Assembly: GCF_001517585.1 (NCBI RefSeq) | Contig: NZ_FBYC01000002.1 | Span: 33,918-97,917, forward strand | From: Roseibaca calidilacus | GTDB taxonomy: Bacteria > Pseudomonadota > Alphaproteobacteria > Rhodobacterales > Rhodobacteraceae | Length of the DNA stretch: 64,000 bases | Reading direction: 5' to 3' | Part shown: one piece after another, positions 1 to 7,920 of the stretch | Layout: each line of letters opens with the position of its first letter | How positions within the stretch are numbered: position 1 is the first letter of the stretch | Made by a program: the position numbers and the translations under genes | Notes under the pieces: generated by a model | What the model was told of the DNA's origin: nothing | The model's database searches: none | The model's input: the letters and a program-made list of their open reading frames with translations, nothing else

Positions 1-2506
1 CCGTCGAGACGATCTGGATCACCGCTGCATGGCCTGCTGCCAGATCGGCGTCGATAGCGGCGATCAGGGTGGGGGTTTTCATGGAGGTCAGCAGATGGCC
101 GAAGAAGCGCTGCTTGGCGGACTCGAAGGCCGAGCGCGCGGCGGACTTGGCCTGCCGGTTCAGCGTGCCGGCATCCCCCGTGATGTTGGCGGCCTCCATC
201 GCAGCGGCAAGGTTATTGTGGATGATGGCGAAGGCCCCGGCATATGCATCATAGATCCCGCGCTGCTCCGGCGTCAGCGCATGTTCCAGCATCTCGTATT
301 CGACGCCGTCATAGGATAGCGAGCGCGCCGTGTAGAGGCCAAGCGACCGCAGATCGCGGGCCAGGACCTCCATCGCGGCAACGCCGCCAGCTTCGATAGC
401 TTGCACAAATTCCGCCCGCGTCGAAAACGGAAAGTCCTCGCCACCCCAGAGCCCGAGGCGCTGCGCATAGGCGAGGTTGTGCACCGAAGTCGCGCCGGTG
501 GCGGAGACGTAGACCACGCGGGCATTGGGGAGCTTGTGCTGCAGACGCAGGCCCGCCCTGCCCTGCTGCGAGGCCGTGACATCGCCGCGCTCGCCCTTTG
601 ATCCGGCGGCGTTGGCCATGGCATGGCTTTCGTCAAACAAGATCACCCCGTCGAAATCAGCCCCGAGCCAGTCGACGATCTGGTCGACGCGGGACTTTTT
701 TGCGCCCCGCTCCTCGGATCTCAGCGTGGCATAGGTGGTGAACAGAATGCCTTTGGTCAGCGGAATGTCCTTGCCTTGGGCAAAGCGCGCCAGCGGCGTG
801 ACGAGCAGCCGCTCTTGCCCCAAGGCAGACCAGTCGCGCTGCGCATCTTCCAGCAGCTTGTCGCTTTTGGAAATCCAGAGTGCCTTGCGCCGTCCCTGCG
901 CCCAGTTGTCGAGCAGAATACCGGCGGATTGGCGGCCCTTGCCAGCCCCGGTGCCATCGCCCAGGAAGAAGCCACGGCGGAAACGGACGGCGTCAGCGGC
1001 ATCGTCGGGCGCAGCCGAGACCATGTCGCCGGTTTCATCGACAGTCCAAGACCCCGCGAGATACGCGCCATGTGCTTCGCCCGCATAGATCACCGTTTCA
1101 AGCTGCGCGTCAGAGAGCAGGCCACAGCACTTGACGGCAGCGGGCAGCTTGGGGCGGTAGCTGGGTTTCGGAGGCGTGACAGATGCCATGGCCGCCGACT
1201 GCACCAGCTTCGTCGGGTGCGGTGCCGCGCCGGGAATGTCGATGGCCTGCAGCCGGAAGGTCTCGTAGATCGCGTCAGATAGGCGCGCGGTATTGGCATC
1301 CTCGGTCGCATCGCGCTGCGTATAGGCCAGATCTTCAGCCTCGATTCGTGCACTGGACTGCTGGGGCTGGGCCGCAGGGGTCGCGCGCGATGTGCTGATG
1401 GCCGTGCGCGTGGCGCGGGCAGGATTTTCCGAGAAGGAGGAGGTGGTGCGATTTGCTGCCGCTATGTCAGGGTCCAGCGCGAGGCGTGGGGGGACACTGG
1501 CTGAAATCTGTGAAAGCAAAACGGAGACATCGGGCGATATCGGGCGCGCCAGATCGGCGGTGATGCCACCCGCCTCACCGCCCCGGCATTTGTCGAAGAC
1601 CGAGAGGCGGGTTTCAAAGCTGGTGCCGTGCTTGGCGAAGGCGGCACCGGACACCGCACCCGTAAAGACCAGATGCGCGGATTCGGTCAGGCGGGTGAAG
1701 GGCTCGGCCCAGGCCAGGGCATCGGGCGCAAAGCCCGCACCAGTGATGGCGACCAGCCGTCCGCCGGGGGCCAGGCGCGCGAGCGCCGAGCGCAGATGCC
1801 GGGCTGTCGCCTCGGTGGTGCGGGCGTCGACATTGGCCACCGCCGAGAATGGCGGGTTCATCAGGATGACGCTCGGGCGCAGCCCCGCGTCGAGATGATC
1901 GTCGATCTGGGCGGCGTCGAAGGTGGTGACCGGACGGCCCGGGAACAGGCGACGCAGAAGATCGGCGCGGGTTTCGGCCAGCTCGTTCAGCGCGAGGCTG
2001 CCGCCCGCGATCTCGGCGAGGATCGCCAGAAGCCCGGTCCCGGCCGAGGGCTCCAGCACAAGATCGCGCGCGGTGATCTGTGCTGCAGCCAGTGCCGCCA
2101 GCCCCATGGGCAGCGGTGTCGAGAATTGCTGGAACCGCTCCATCTCTTCAGACCGCCGCGTATGGGTCGGCAAAAGGCCGGACACCTTGGCAAGAATCGG
2201 CAGCAGAGCCGCGGGCGAGCCCGCCCGGGCCAGGAGCGCACGGCCGAACTTCCGCAGGAACAAGACCAGCGCTGCCTCGCCCGCTTCATAGGCCAGCTTC
2301 CAGTCCCAGGCGCCGGTCGCGTCAGAGCCGCCAAAGACGCGCTCCATCTCAACGCGCAGGCGCAGCGCATCGATCTGGAAACCCTGCGCCAGATCGGGCT
2401 GCAGCGCTTCGGCCACGCTCAAGATCGCAGCGGCCGTATCGAGGGACGGGATGGGGGCAACAGGCGCAAGCGCGCGCTCGGTCGCAAAATGGGCGAGATG
2501 GGTCAT
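1..2506 (-). CDS. Strawberry-notch-like helicase/methyltransferase-like protein (3' end outside window)
   Basis: The minus-strand frame is open from an ATG at 2506 to the window edge, giving at least 835 residues without a stop. The N-terminal third resembles an adenine methyltransferase fold, with EPSAGTG and the catalytic-type NPPF at residues 217-220. The second part is an SF2 helicase of the strawberry notch group: Walker A GDGTGAGKG near 516-524, a DESH box at 625-628, then VSATGA. Such proteins of about 1,400 residues or more are common on alphaproteobacterial conjugative plasmids. Their exact role is unknown; DNA protection or anti-restriction during transfer is a guess. The start is supported by GGAG eight bases upstream and by the shared leader that precedes it. 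The gene is divergent from the SOS-box gene at 2683. Confidence 0.88.
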   Translation of the reverse strand, partial: MTHLAHFATERALAPVAPIPSLDTAAAILSVAEALQPDLAQGFQIDALRLRVEMERVFGGSDATGAWDWKLAYEAGEAALVLFLRKFGRALLARAGSPAALLPILAKVSGLLPTHTRRSEEMERFQQFSTPLPMGLAALAAAQITARDLVLEPSAGTGLLAILAEIAGGSLALNELAETRADLLRRLFPGRPVTTFDAAQIDDHLDAGLRPSVILMNPPFSAVANVDARTTEATARHLRSALARLAPGGRLVAITGAGFAPDALAWAEPFTRLTESAHLVFTGAVSGAAFAKHGTSFETRLSVFDKCRGGEAGGITADLARPISPDVSVLLSQISASVPPRLALDPDIAAANRTTSSFSENPARATRTAISTSRATPAAQPQQSSARIEAEDLAYTQRDATEDANTARLSDAIYETFRLQAIDIPGAAPHPTKLVQSAAMASVTPPKPSYRPKLPAAVKCCGLLSDAQLETVIYAGEAHGAYLAGSWTVDETGDMVSAAPDDAADAVRFRRGFFLGDGTGAGKGRQSAGILLDNWAQGRRKALWISKSDKLLEDAQRDWSALGQERLLVTPLARFAQGKDIPLTKGILFTTYATLRSEERGAKKSRVDQIVDWLGADFDGVILFDESHAMANAAGSKGERGDVTASQQGRAGLRLQHKLPNARVVYVSATGATSVHNLAYAQRLGLWGGEDFPFSTRAEFVQAIEAGGVAAMEVLARDLRSLGLYTARSLSYDGVEYEMLEHALTPEQRGIYDAYAGAFAIIHNNLAAAMEAANITGDAGTLNRQAKSAARSAFESAKQRFFGHLLTSMKTPTLIAAIDADLAAGHAAVIQIVST

Positions 2507-2598
2507 CGGGAAACTCCGGAATGAGGAACAGGATCAGGCCCGGACACCCTCTTTCGGGCACCCTCAGGCCTGACCTTCCCCGGCCATCCTCTTCCTCT
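2507..2598 (-). promoter_or_regulatory. Repeated 5' leader, copy A (before strawberry-notch gene)
   Basis: Reading toward the gene, the leader begins with a purine-rich GAGAGGAAGAGGATGGC. An outer stem TCAGGCC/GGCCTGA follows, enclosing a hairpin GGGTGCCC/GGGTGTCC with loop GAAAGA. It ends in CGGAG just before the ATG. Copy B at 8413-8512 is a clear relative. Copies C, D and E share the 5' purine block and the two-stem layout. Function is inferred. Confidence 0.5.
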
Positions 2599-2632
2599 CA
2601 AACCCCATGATTTCCGCAGGTGGCTTGCTTTT

Positions 2633-2647
2633 GTTCCTATTATGTTC
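2633..2647 (+). promoter_or_regulatory. Putative LexA (SOS) box GTTC-N7-GTTC
   Basis: GTTCCTATTATGTTC matches the alphaproteobacterial LexA operator GTTC-N7-GTTC exactly. It lies 36 bp upstream of the ATG at 2683, where it could overlap the promoter of that small gene. Confidence 0.6.
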
Positions 2648-2682
2648 TATTTTACGAGCTACGCTAAGAAGGGAGATCCCCG

Positions 2683-2976
2683 ATGGAAAGCACCACTTAC
2701 GCCCTGCCCGCGACGCCCAAGCAGATCGCCTACGCCCGCGCGCTGGCCCTGCGCAACCAGACGCTTTTGCCGTGGGAGGTTCAGCAAGATCGGCGCTCCT
2801 TGAGCGTCTGGATCGACGCGCAGGCCAAGCTGAAGCCGGGCACGCAGGACAGCCGCCCGACATCAAAGCAGGTCGCCTTCGCCGAGCGTCTCGCCCGGAT
2901 CAAACGCCGCGCCGTGCCGGATGAGTGTTTCCAAGACAAGGGGCTGATGTCGAAGTGGATCGACGGGAACAAGTGA
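2683..2976 (+). CDS. Small protein with two copies of a KQ-x-A-x-A...WID motif
   Basis: This 97-residue protein consists of two copies of one short motif. The first is TPKQIAYARALA followed by LPWEV and SVWID (about residues 10-46). The second is TSKQVAFAERLA followed by VPDEC and SKWID (about 61-94). I recognise the motif from small plasmid and phage proteins and from tails of larger DNA-processing enzymes, but I know no function. The start has a good ribosome site, GGGAGAT, eight bases upstream. An exact GTTC-N7-GTTC site in the promoter region suggests SOS induction. The gene is divergent from the strawberry-notch gene. Confidence 0.75.
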   Translation: MESTTYALPATPKQIAYARALALRNQTLLPWEVQQDRRSLSVWIDAQAKLKPGTQDSRPTSKQVAFAERLARIKRRAVPDECFQDKGLMSKWIDGNK

Positions 2977-3090
2977 GAGTGATCAGCTGAAAGTCAGTGA
3001 AGGGCGCGAAGCCTTGCTCGTGGAAGCTTTGGCGTAAAAACCGACTTGTGCGCTGAGCTTTAGAAACAGCGAGTATTCAATGGGAACAGC

Positions 3091-4170
3091 TTAGGGCTCC
3101 GACAGTGTCACGTTCGAAAGCAGATACTCCTCAAGTCGTTCGACCACTCTCAGGCAATAATCTGCAAACCGCTTCACATCCTCACCAATCAGCGTGACGG
3201 TCTCACCAGGTTCGTGATCTTCTGAGAAGCTCGCATAGTGTTCGTCTGCCACGCCGAGATTGTGGCCGAGAACGTGGCGCTTTTGAATGTTCAGACGCAG
3301 ATTTTCGATTTCGAGATCGTTCAGGCCATCAAATGGGTCGATCCCAATCTTGGCAAACACACTCCTACCACGGTCAACATTCTGGAAAGCATTGCCGATC
3401 GCTTTTTTGCCGATGAGTTTTTCGACCATCTCGGGCAGATGCGTGCGAACCAAGTACGCATGAACCGTCTTCAGCGTCGCTTCAAAGGCGGTCAGAACAT
3501 CTTCATGCGCGTTCCCCATGACGCGATAGGCAATCTCGCTTCTACCCTGTTCATCGAGGTCATCTGCCAGAGCAATCTGCTCCCCAACAATCTCAACCTC
3601 GCGACGAAAATGCATCGCTACGTTCGGTGCTCCGCAATCGGGACAGAACAAGGCGAGTGCGTAGACCCCGTAGGATCGACCGCATACTCCGCAATCTAGG
3701 CTGCGCAGCAAATCCTCTCGTATCGCAAGCGGTTCAACACGCCGCCGCGGCTTGTGCTCCATCTTCATGGAGATGAGGCCACCTTTTCCAAACTTGCGGT
3801 TGAAATCCTTGGCATATTCACCGAGCCAATCGCTCACATCATTTTCGACCAACCAGACCGCGTGCTTTTTCACCGCCGCAATATCATCAGCGTGTGTGAA
3901 TTCCTCATCATCAGCCATATGGCCGGAATACGGACAGACCGTTTGCCCCGGCCCCGGCTCGCGACGCATGCGAGACCTGTTAACATCTGAGATCGTACGC
4001 TCTTCTGGTGCCTCACCCACTAGGAAGAGACGCGGGGCAGCATCCTCCTTTGGGGAATAATGATACACCTTGCCCGAAGGACTCGTTGGCCTGGGCAGCG
4101 AAAGTTCCATTCGATCCTGCGTTCCGCCCGTCCGATACTTTTCAAGATTGCGAAGCCTCAAGTCCTTCAT
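3091..4170 (-). CDS. Zinc-ribbon protein with HEPN-like C-terminus, possible defence gene
   Basis: A 359-residue protein of unknown function. It has a Cys/His-rich segment VCPYSGH near 78-84 and a zinc ribbon with C160, C163, C176 and C179. The C-terminal helical region carries R298-x4-H303 in RHVLGHN. That motif, followed by GVAD and a regularly spaced hydrophobic helix, resembles the Rx4-6H active site of HEPN RNases. Family knowledge: HEPN proteins often act as toxins or abortive-infection effectors. Here RNase activity is only inferred. It is followed within 150 bp, on the same strand, by a small SOS-box gene and the AbiE pair, so this stretch may be a small defence island. Confidence 0.7.
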   Translation of the reverse strand: MKDLRLRNLEKYRTGGTQDRMELSLPRPTSPSGKVYHYSPKEDAAPRLFLVGEAPEERTISDVNRSRMRREPGPGQTVCPYSGHMADDEEFTHADDIAAVKKHAVWLVENDVSDWLGEYAKDFNRKFGKGGLISMKMEHKPRRRVEPLAIREDLLRSLDCGVCGRSYGVYALALFCPDCGAPNVAMHFRREVEIVGEQIALADDLDEQGRSEIAYRVMGNAHEDVLTAFEATLKTVHAYLVRTHLPEMVEKLIGKKAIGNAFQNVDRGRSVFAKIGIDPFDGLNDLEIENLRLNIQKRHVLGHNLGVADEHYASFSEDHEPGETVTLIGEDVKRFADYCLRVVERLEEYLLSNVTLSEP

Positions 4171-4182
4171 GTCCTGCCTCCA

Positions 4183-4395
4183 TCAATCTTCTTTCACGGT
4201 CGTGCGAGGGTTACGCTTTGCAAACCCCTCAGTCACGAAACGTCCGGTTTTGGCGCTGCGCGCCGACCCGGTCGCGCCGCCGCCTGTCTTTTCATAGACC
4301 GTCGTGTTGGGGCTGCGCTTTCCGTGCGCCGTGGTGACGTAGCGACCTGTGATTGCGCTGCGGTAATGCCCGTTGCCGCCTGATTTCTTTGCCAT
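4183..4395 (-). CDS. Small basic protein with duplicated TGR[YF]VT motif
   Basis: This 70-residue basic protein contains the motif RSAITGRYVT...SPNTTVYE and again RSAKTGRFVT...NPRTTVKE, so it is an internal duplication of about 24 residues. I recognise it as a frequent small hypothetical protein but not its function. I chose the ATG at 4395 because GGAGG lies nine bases upstream. A longer reading back to 4581 lacks a ribosome site and overlaps AbiEii. A GTTC-N7-GTTC site lies 68 bp upstream. Confidence 0.65.
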   Translation of the reverse strand: MAKKSGGNGHYRSAITGRYVTTAHGKRSPNTTVYEKTGGGATGSARSAKTGRFVTEGFAKRNPRTTVKED

Positions 4396-4462
4396 GCCCT
4401 CGGCCTCCATATCGTGTGCCAGAATCGATAACTGACCCAACATATACCATAGACGCCGCTCG

Positions 4463-4477
4463 GAACAAAGGTGGAAC
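4463..4477 (-). promoter_or_regulatory. Second putative LexA (SOS) box
   Basis: On the minus strand GTTCCACCTTTGTTC matches GTTC-N7-GTTC. It is upstream of the 70-aa gene (start 4395) and is followed by the -10-like TATGGTATAT. This is the second small duplicated-motif gene in the window with such a site. Confidence 0.5.
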
Positions 4478-4537
4478 GAACCTCTCACTGCCCGAGAAGC
4501 TTTTCGCATAAAACCCGTTCCCATCGGAAAGGCTCCC

Positions 4538-5557
4538 TCAAGTTTTGAAAGCGGCATTCGCCCTGAGCGCGATCTCAGCACAGCGGTCCATCAAAACATC
4601 GAAGGGCTCTGGTGACGTGGCGAAGAGACCATCTTCGACCATCCGGCGGTAATCATCTGCGAGAACAATCAATGCCTCACCGCTTGGGACCAGTTGCAGA
4701 TGTCCGGCTGTTGCTGCGCTGTAGTTAACTTTTGCGCCATCGGCGGTCTTTTCAGAGAAAAACATCGTCTTATGGCGAGCCACGGCATCCGCGAGCGCCC
4801 GATCTTCAGTGGCGGCAGTGGCAATGCCCGCCTCATCTAGCCTAGCAAGGTCGTGCCAGTGCCGCGAGAAGCGATCGCCGCGCAAACGTTTCTGCAAGCA
4901 GAAGACGTGGATAGCCGTCGCCTTCTCCCAGAACGTTCGCTCGGCATGCATCACGCGGGGACGAGCAACCGGAAACTCCACGCTTTCGATCACCGACGCG
5001 GCATCGCAAACAATGTCGCGCGCTGATGCCGGCTCTCCGGTAGAACGCGCGCCGAATTCCAGCATTACGCTCGGAGAAACGTATCCAGTGCCTTGGGCGA
5101 GGTGCGGGTAGTCGATGAACAGCTTGTCGCCGTCAATCCGAAGGCCGGCATCGATCCCTTCCCGATCAATTGCCTGCTGCAGGATCGGCTGGATGGTCCC
5201 GGCCACCCATTCAGGCAAAGCCTGTCGGACGCGCTTCGACCAGCGCCGCTCTTCGCTGGATGTGGCGGGCATGGCATCTTCACGGCCCTCGAGCAAATCA
5301 GGGATCAGCGCCCGGATATCGAATGTCAGATCCACATCCTCGGAAAACCGGTCAATGACCTGGTAGGCCTTCGACAGAGAGGTGCCACCCTTGAAGACGA
5401 GGTTTGTGCCGACGGGCGATCCAAACAATTGCTGGATCGCCCAGACCACCCAGACGTCCTTTTCGAGGAGGTGGGCTGGCCGGCCAAGCCGATCGGCTGC
5501 GACGCCAAGTGCATCCAGTCGGTCTTTGGCAGTGAGGCGCAGGAATGCCTCAGCCAT
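4538..5557 (-). CDS. abiEii: AbiEii/AbiGii-family nucleotidyltransferase toxin
   Basis: This 339-residue protein has the signature of the AbiEii (DUF1814) nucleotidyltransferases. The motif FKGGTSLSKAY has GGTS at 57-60 and is followed by FSEDVDLTFD with the acidic pair E73-D74 and D76. Known members are toxins of type IV toxin-antitoxin systems that transfer nucleotides to a target and block growth, giving abortive infection or plasmid stabilisation. The length is usual for the larger AbiEii subfamily. It overlaps the upstream antitoxin gene by 8 bp, so the pair is co-transcribed and probably translationally coupled. Confidence 0.88.
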   Translation of the reverse strand: MAEAFLRLTAKDRLDALGVAADRLGRPAHLLEKDVWVVWAIQQLFGSPVGTNLVFKGGTSLSKAYQVIDRFSEDVDLTFDIRALIPDLLEGREDAMPATSSEERRWSKRVRQALPEWVAGTIQPILQQAIDREGIDAGLRIDGDKLFIDYPHLAQGTGYVSPSVMLEFGARSTGEPASARDIVCDAASVIESVEFPVARPRVMHAERTFWEKATAIHVFCLQKRLRGDRFSRHWHDLARLDEAGIATAATEDRALADAVARHKTMFFSEKTADGAKVNYSAATAGHLQLVPSGEALIVLADDYRRMVEDGLFATSPEPFDVLMDRCAEIALRANAAFKT

Positions 5558-6143
5558 GGACCATCCTTCCGATCAATCGTGCCAGCCAAGTCGGGAACTG
5601 CGGCGCGGCGGACACGAGTTCGGTCTTTGCCGTCTCCGTGAGCTTGGATCGCAGGATTTGCAGGGCCTTGGGAGCCTCATCCGGCCCGAGCCATGCCAGC
5701 GCACGGACGGCCTGGCCCGAGGTCTTGCTCCCAAGGGCCAACTGCCAGCGCGGCGCATGACGCAGTTCGACTGCCTGCCGGCCAAGGTTCAGCACACGGC
5801 TTCGTCCCGAGGTGAGGTAAACCGACTTGACCGGCACCTGCGTGGTCAGGCCCAAAGCGTTTGCCGCGGCAGCACCGCTCGGCACGATCGTCTCGCCCCG
5901 CTGCACAGCGAGCGCTTCAATCGCCTGTTCAGCGGACGGACTGCGCGGACCAAAGCGTGTCTGGACGGGGCGCATGTAGATGCCGCGGCCAGCGCGGATC
6001 AATTCGCCGCGCGCGGCCAGACGCGACAGCGTTTGATCGACCGCCGCGCGCGAGCCGAGGTGCAGCAGGCCCTTCGCTGCCAAGGGCACCCCCTCGGGCA
6101 ACGTCGTCGCGACATTCATTATGCTCTCGGCCATGCGCTCCAT
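5550..6143 (-). CDS. abiEi: AbiEi-family antitoxin/transcriptional repressor
   Basis: This 197-residue protein is placed directly before AbiEii. The N-terminal segment (about 1-60) looks like a winged helix (SRAAVDQTLSRLAARGELIRAGRGIYM). The rest matches the AbiEi/DUF6088 C-terminal domain (SAEQAIEALA...VPSGAAAANALGL...VYLTSGR). Family members repress their own operon through inverted repeats and neutralise the toxin. I chose ATG 6143, which has AGGAG five bases upstream, rather than the upstream TTG/ATG, because the perfect operator palindrome at 6155-6182 would otherwise lie inside the gene. Confidence 0.85.
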   Translation of the reverse strand: MERMAESIMNVATTLPEGVPLAAKGLLHLGSRAAVDQTLSRLAARGELIRAGRGIYMRPVQTRFGPRSPSAEQAIEALAVQRGETIVPSGAAAANALGLTTQVPVKSVYLTSGRSRVLNLGRQAVELRHAPRWQLALGSKTSGQAVRALAWLGPDEAPKALQILRSKLTETAKTELVSAAPQFPTWLARLIGRMVHG

Positions 6144-6154
6144 GATCGCTCCTT

Positions 6155-6182
6155 TGTCAGAAATATACACAGATTTCTGACA
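6155..6182 (-). promoter_or_regulatory. Inverted-repeat operator of the AbiE operon
   Basis: Perfect 10-bp arms TGTCAGAAAT and ATTTCTGACA are separated by 8 bp (ATACACAG), 12 bp before the abiEi start. AbiEi proteins are known to bind inverted repeats in their own promoter, so this is the probable autoregulatory site. Confidence 0.7.
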
Positions 6183-6200
6183 GTTTTCAACCGTGCCGTC

Positions 6201-6845
6201 TCACCCGAAGCGGCGCCCCCCTTCGGTGAAGGTGTACTCGTTGACGATGATCCCCTCCTCTATGGCCTCGTCCGAGGTCAGGTGGCCGTATTCAGCCTGA
6301 AGCTGGCGGTAGAGCCAGCGGGCCAGATCACGCAGCGCCTCGGTCACGATCTCCTCGGCGTCTTCGGTCGGCGGCTGCCAGGTCGGGCTGTCCCGCGTGA
6401 CGTCCACGGACATGGTGTATTCGTGGTAGTAGCGGCCCCGATGGCTGACCTCGGCAGCAAGCTTGTAGAAGTTGCGCCGCTGGATGGCCTGCAAGCGGTC
6501 GGCAATGCCATGCAGCGTCGCGTCGGTCGGGGCGTAGTCCCGGATGCGTGCAGCGACGCCCTTCGCGTGACCAAAGTACCCTTCGAACGACGCTCCGTCG
6601 CCCTGGCTCCAGAATCCTGAAAACCAGATGCAGGGTTTGGCCCGCGTCCCGCCGCCCATCAGCCGCACAGGCGTGGTTTTGAGCCGGACGCCGAGAATAT
6701 CGCAGATGCGCTCGAAATCCTCGTAGACCGCGTCCCACCAGTCGTCGTGGGGCCCAAGCTCGCGATACCAGCTGCGCGCCCTCTCCTTGGCCGCCTCCGA
6801 GAGTTCGGGAAACTGGTAGACTGTTGTGCAGATGACCTCAGGCAT
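6201..6845 (-). CDS. Conserved plasmid/phage protein, unknown function
   Basis: A 214-residue acidic protein that I recognise as a conserved hypothetical protein of alphaproteobacterial plasmids and phages. It is sometimes labelled antitoxin-like without evidence. Visible features are a central IWFSGFWSQGDGASFEG (about residues 73-90) and an aromatic-rich HRGRYYHEYTMSVDV segment. No membrane segment or catalytic motif is evident. It is the last gene of a minus-strand run starting at 9033 and overlaps the preceding gene by 8 bp. Confidence 0.72.
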   Translation of the reverse strand: MPEVICTTVYQFPELSEAAKERARSWYRELGPHDDWWDAVYEDFERICDILGVRLKTTPVRLMGGGTRAKPCIWFSGFWSQGDGASFEGYFGHAKGVAARIRDYAPTDATLHGIADRLQAIQRRNFYKLAAEVSHRGRYYHEYTMSVDVTRDSPTWQPPTEDAEEIVTEALRDLARWLYRQLQAEYGHLTSDEAIEEGIIVNEYTFTEGGRRFG

Positions 6846-7257
6846 CGACGTCCTCCCCGTTCAGCGCGGCGGCCAGCCATTCATGCGTGCTGGTCCAGCC
6901 GATGGATTTGCGGGCACCGAGATCGATGATATGCGCGCCGCCGCCGAAGGCGTCGAGGCGAGGCCGGGAACAGGTCAGCGCGTACTGGAACCCCCAGAGA
7001 CCTGTGAGGTCGAGGTCTTCCGCAAGGCGCAGCACGAAGTGGATGACCGCCTCGACATCGCCGTGCTCGTCGTCATGGATCCAGAGGGTGCTGCCCTCGG
7101 GCGCGTCCTGGCGCTCAAGAGTGAAGCCCGAGACCTCCGGGTCATCGGCGTCCTGATCCGCGGCGCGCAAGCCCTGGAACAGGGCAAGGGCCCGGGCGGC
7201 TTTTTCGGGGCTGCCGACGTCGATCAGGCATGAGAAATGGGTGAAGTAATCCGCCAT
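6838..7257 (-). CDS. Conserved plasmid hypothetical protein
   Basis: A 139-residue protein starting MADYFTHFSCLIDVGS, with AGGAGGT six bases before the ATG at 7257. Longer upstream readings are unlikely because they would run through this strong site. Visible features are an LWIHDDEHGDVEAV stretch and FQYALTCSRPRLDAFGGGAH near the C-terminus. I know it only as a hypothetical protein that travels with the neighbouring small genes. It overlaps the next gene by 8 bp, so they are co-expressed. Confidence 0.72.
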   Translation of the reverse strand: MADYFTHFSCLIDVGSPEKAARALALFQGLRAADQDADDPEVSGFTLERQDAPEGSTLWIHDDEHGDVEAVIHFVLRLAEDLDLTGLWGFQYALTCSRPRLDAFGGGAHIIDLGARKSIGWTSTHEWLAAALNGEDVDA

Positions 7258-7333
7258 GGGGACCTCCTGAGATTGAGAAACCCGGGCCTTGGGGCCGGGC
7301 ACTGGATTGAGATGAAGGGTTGGTTGGAAGCGA

Positions 7334-7531
7334 TCAGCCGGTCGGATTGTCGCCCGATGCCTGCCGCGCGGCATGCGCGCAGAGCATCTGCCGGTAGAAG
7401 CGCTTGCGCGCCGTCCGGAAGCTGCGCACCGCGCGCGTGTCGGGGTGCAGCGCCCGGACCGCCGCGCGCAGAACTGTCTGGGGCGATGCCGTCGGCGACA
7501 GACCGAGGCGCTGATAGGCTGGATCGGTCAT
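7334..7531 (-). CDS. Small plasmid protein with HPD-containing segment
   Basis: A 65-residue basic protein whose ATG lies one base after the stop of the 125-aa gene upstream, so translation is probably coupled. Residues 5-35 (YQRLGLSPTAS...RAAVRALHPD) recall helices I-II and the HPD loop of a J-domain, but the rest is too short and basic for a normal DnaJ domain. Function is unknown. Confidence 0.55.
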   Translation of the reverse strand: MTDPAYQRLGLSPTASPQTVLRAAVRALHPDTRAVRSFRTARKRFYRQMLCAHAARQASGDNPTG

Positions 7532-7532
7532 G

Positions 7533-7910
7533 TCAGCTCACCTCGACCACGGGCGAGGCGAGATGCGGATCGACCAGCGCCTCGATCCGCTCGGACCGGC
7601 CCATCCAGGGTTCGGGCCGGATGGCCTTCACCCAGTCGGCGAAGCTCGGGATGCAGCCGAGGTCTTCCTTCACGTGCTGTTCGCCGACCCAGCGGGTCGG
7701 GATGATGCGCCCGGTCGAGAGCGTGAGGGTCTGGCCGAAGATCGTCTCGGCCATGAAGATGCCCTCGGCATGATGACGGAGCGCCCGGTGCCGAAAATCG
7801 ACGGTGATCTCCTTCCTCTGGTCGAACCAGGCATGCACCGCGATGAAATCATCGACCATGCCGCCCCATTTCTTCACTGAGGACAGGGCGTGGTGGTAGG
7901 GATGTGCCAT
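7533..7910 (-). CDS. DUF6915-like protein
   Basis: A 125-residue protein, MAHPYHHALSSVKKWGG..., with WFDQRKEITVDFRHRALRHHAEGIFM. I recognise this pattern as the DUF6915 group of hypothetical proteins. Its conserved histidines (HRALRHHAEG) hint at metal binding, but no function is known. I chose the ATG at 7910, in the GGGGGCGACGATG context 10 bp after the stop of the DUF6878 gene. The longer open frame to 8228 lies over that gene and is a shadow. Confidence 0.75.
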   Translation of the reverse strand: MAHPYHHALSSVKKWGGMVDDFIAVHAWFDQRKEITVDFRHRALRHHAEGIFMAETIFGQTLTLSTGRIIPTRWVGEQHVKEDLGCIPSFADWVKAIRPEPWMGRSERIEALVDPHLASPVVEVS

Positions 7911-7920
7911 CGTCGCCCCC

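Noticed and set aside
5382..6620. 412-codon plus-strand open frame over the AbiE genes
   Set aside because: Opposite strand encodes recognisable AbiEii and AbiEi; the plus frame is arginine-rich and has no known domain.
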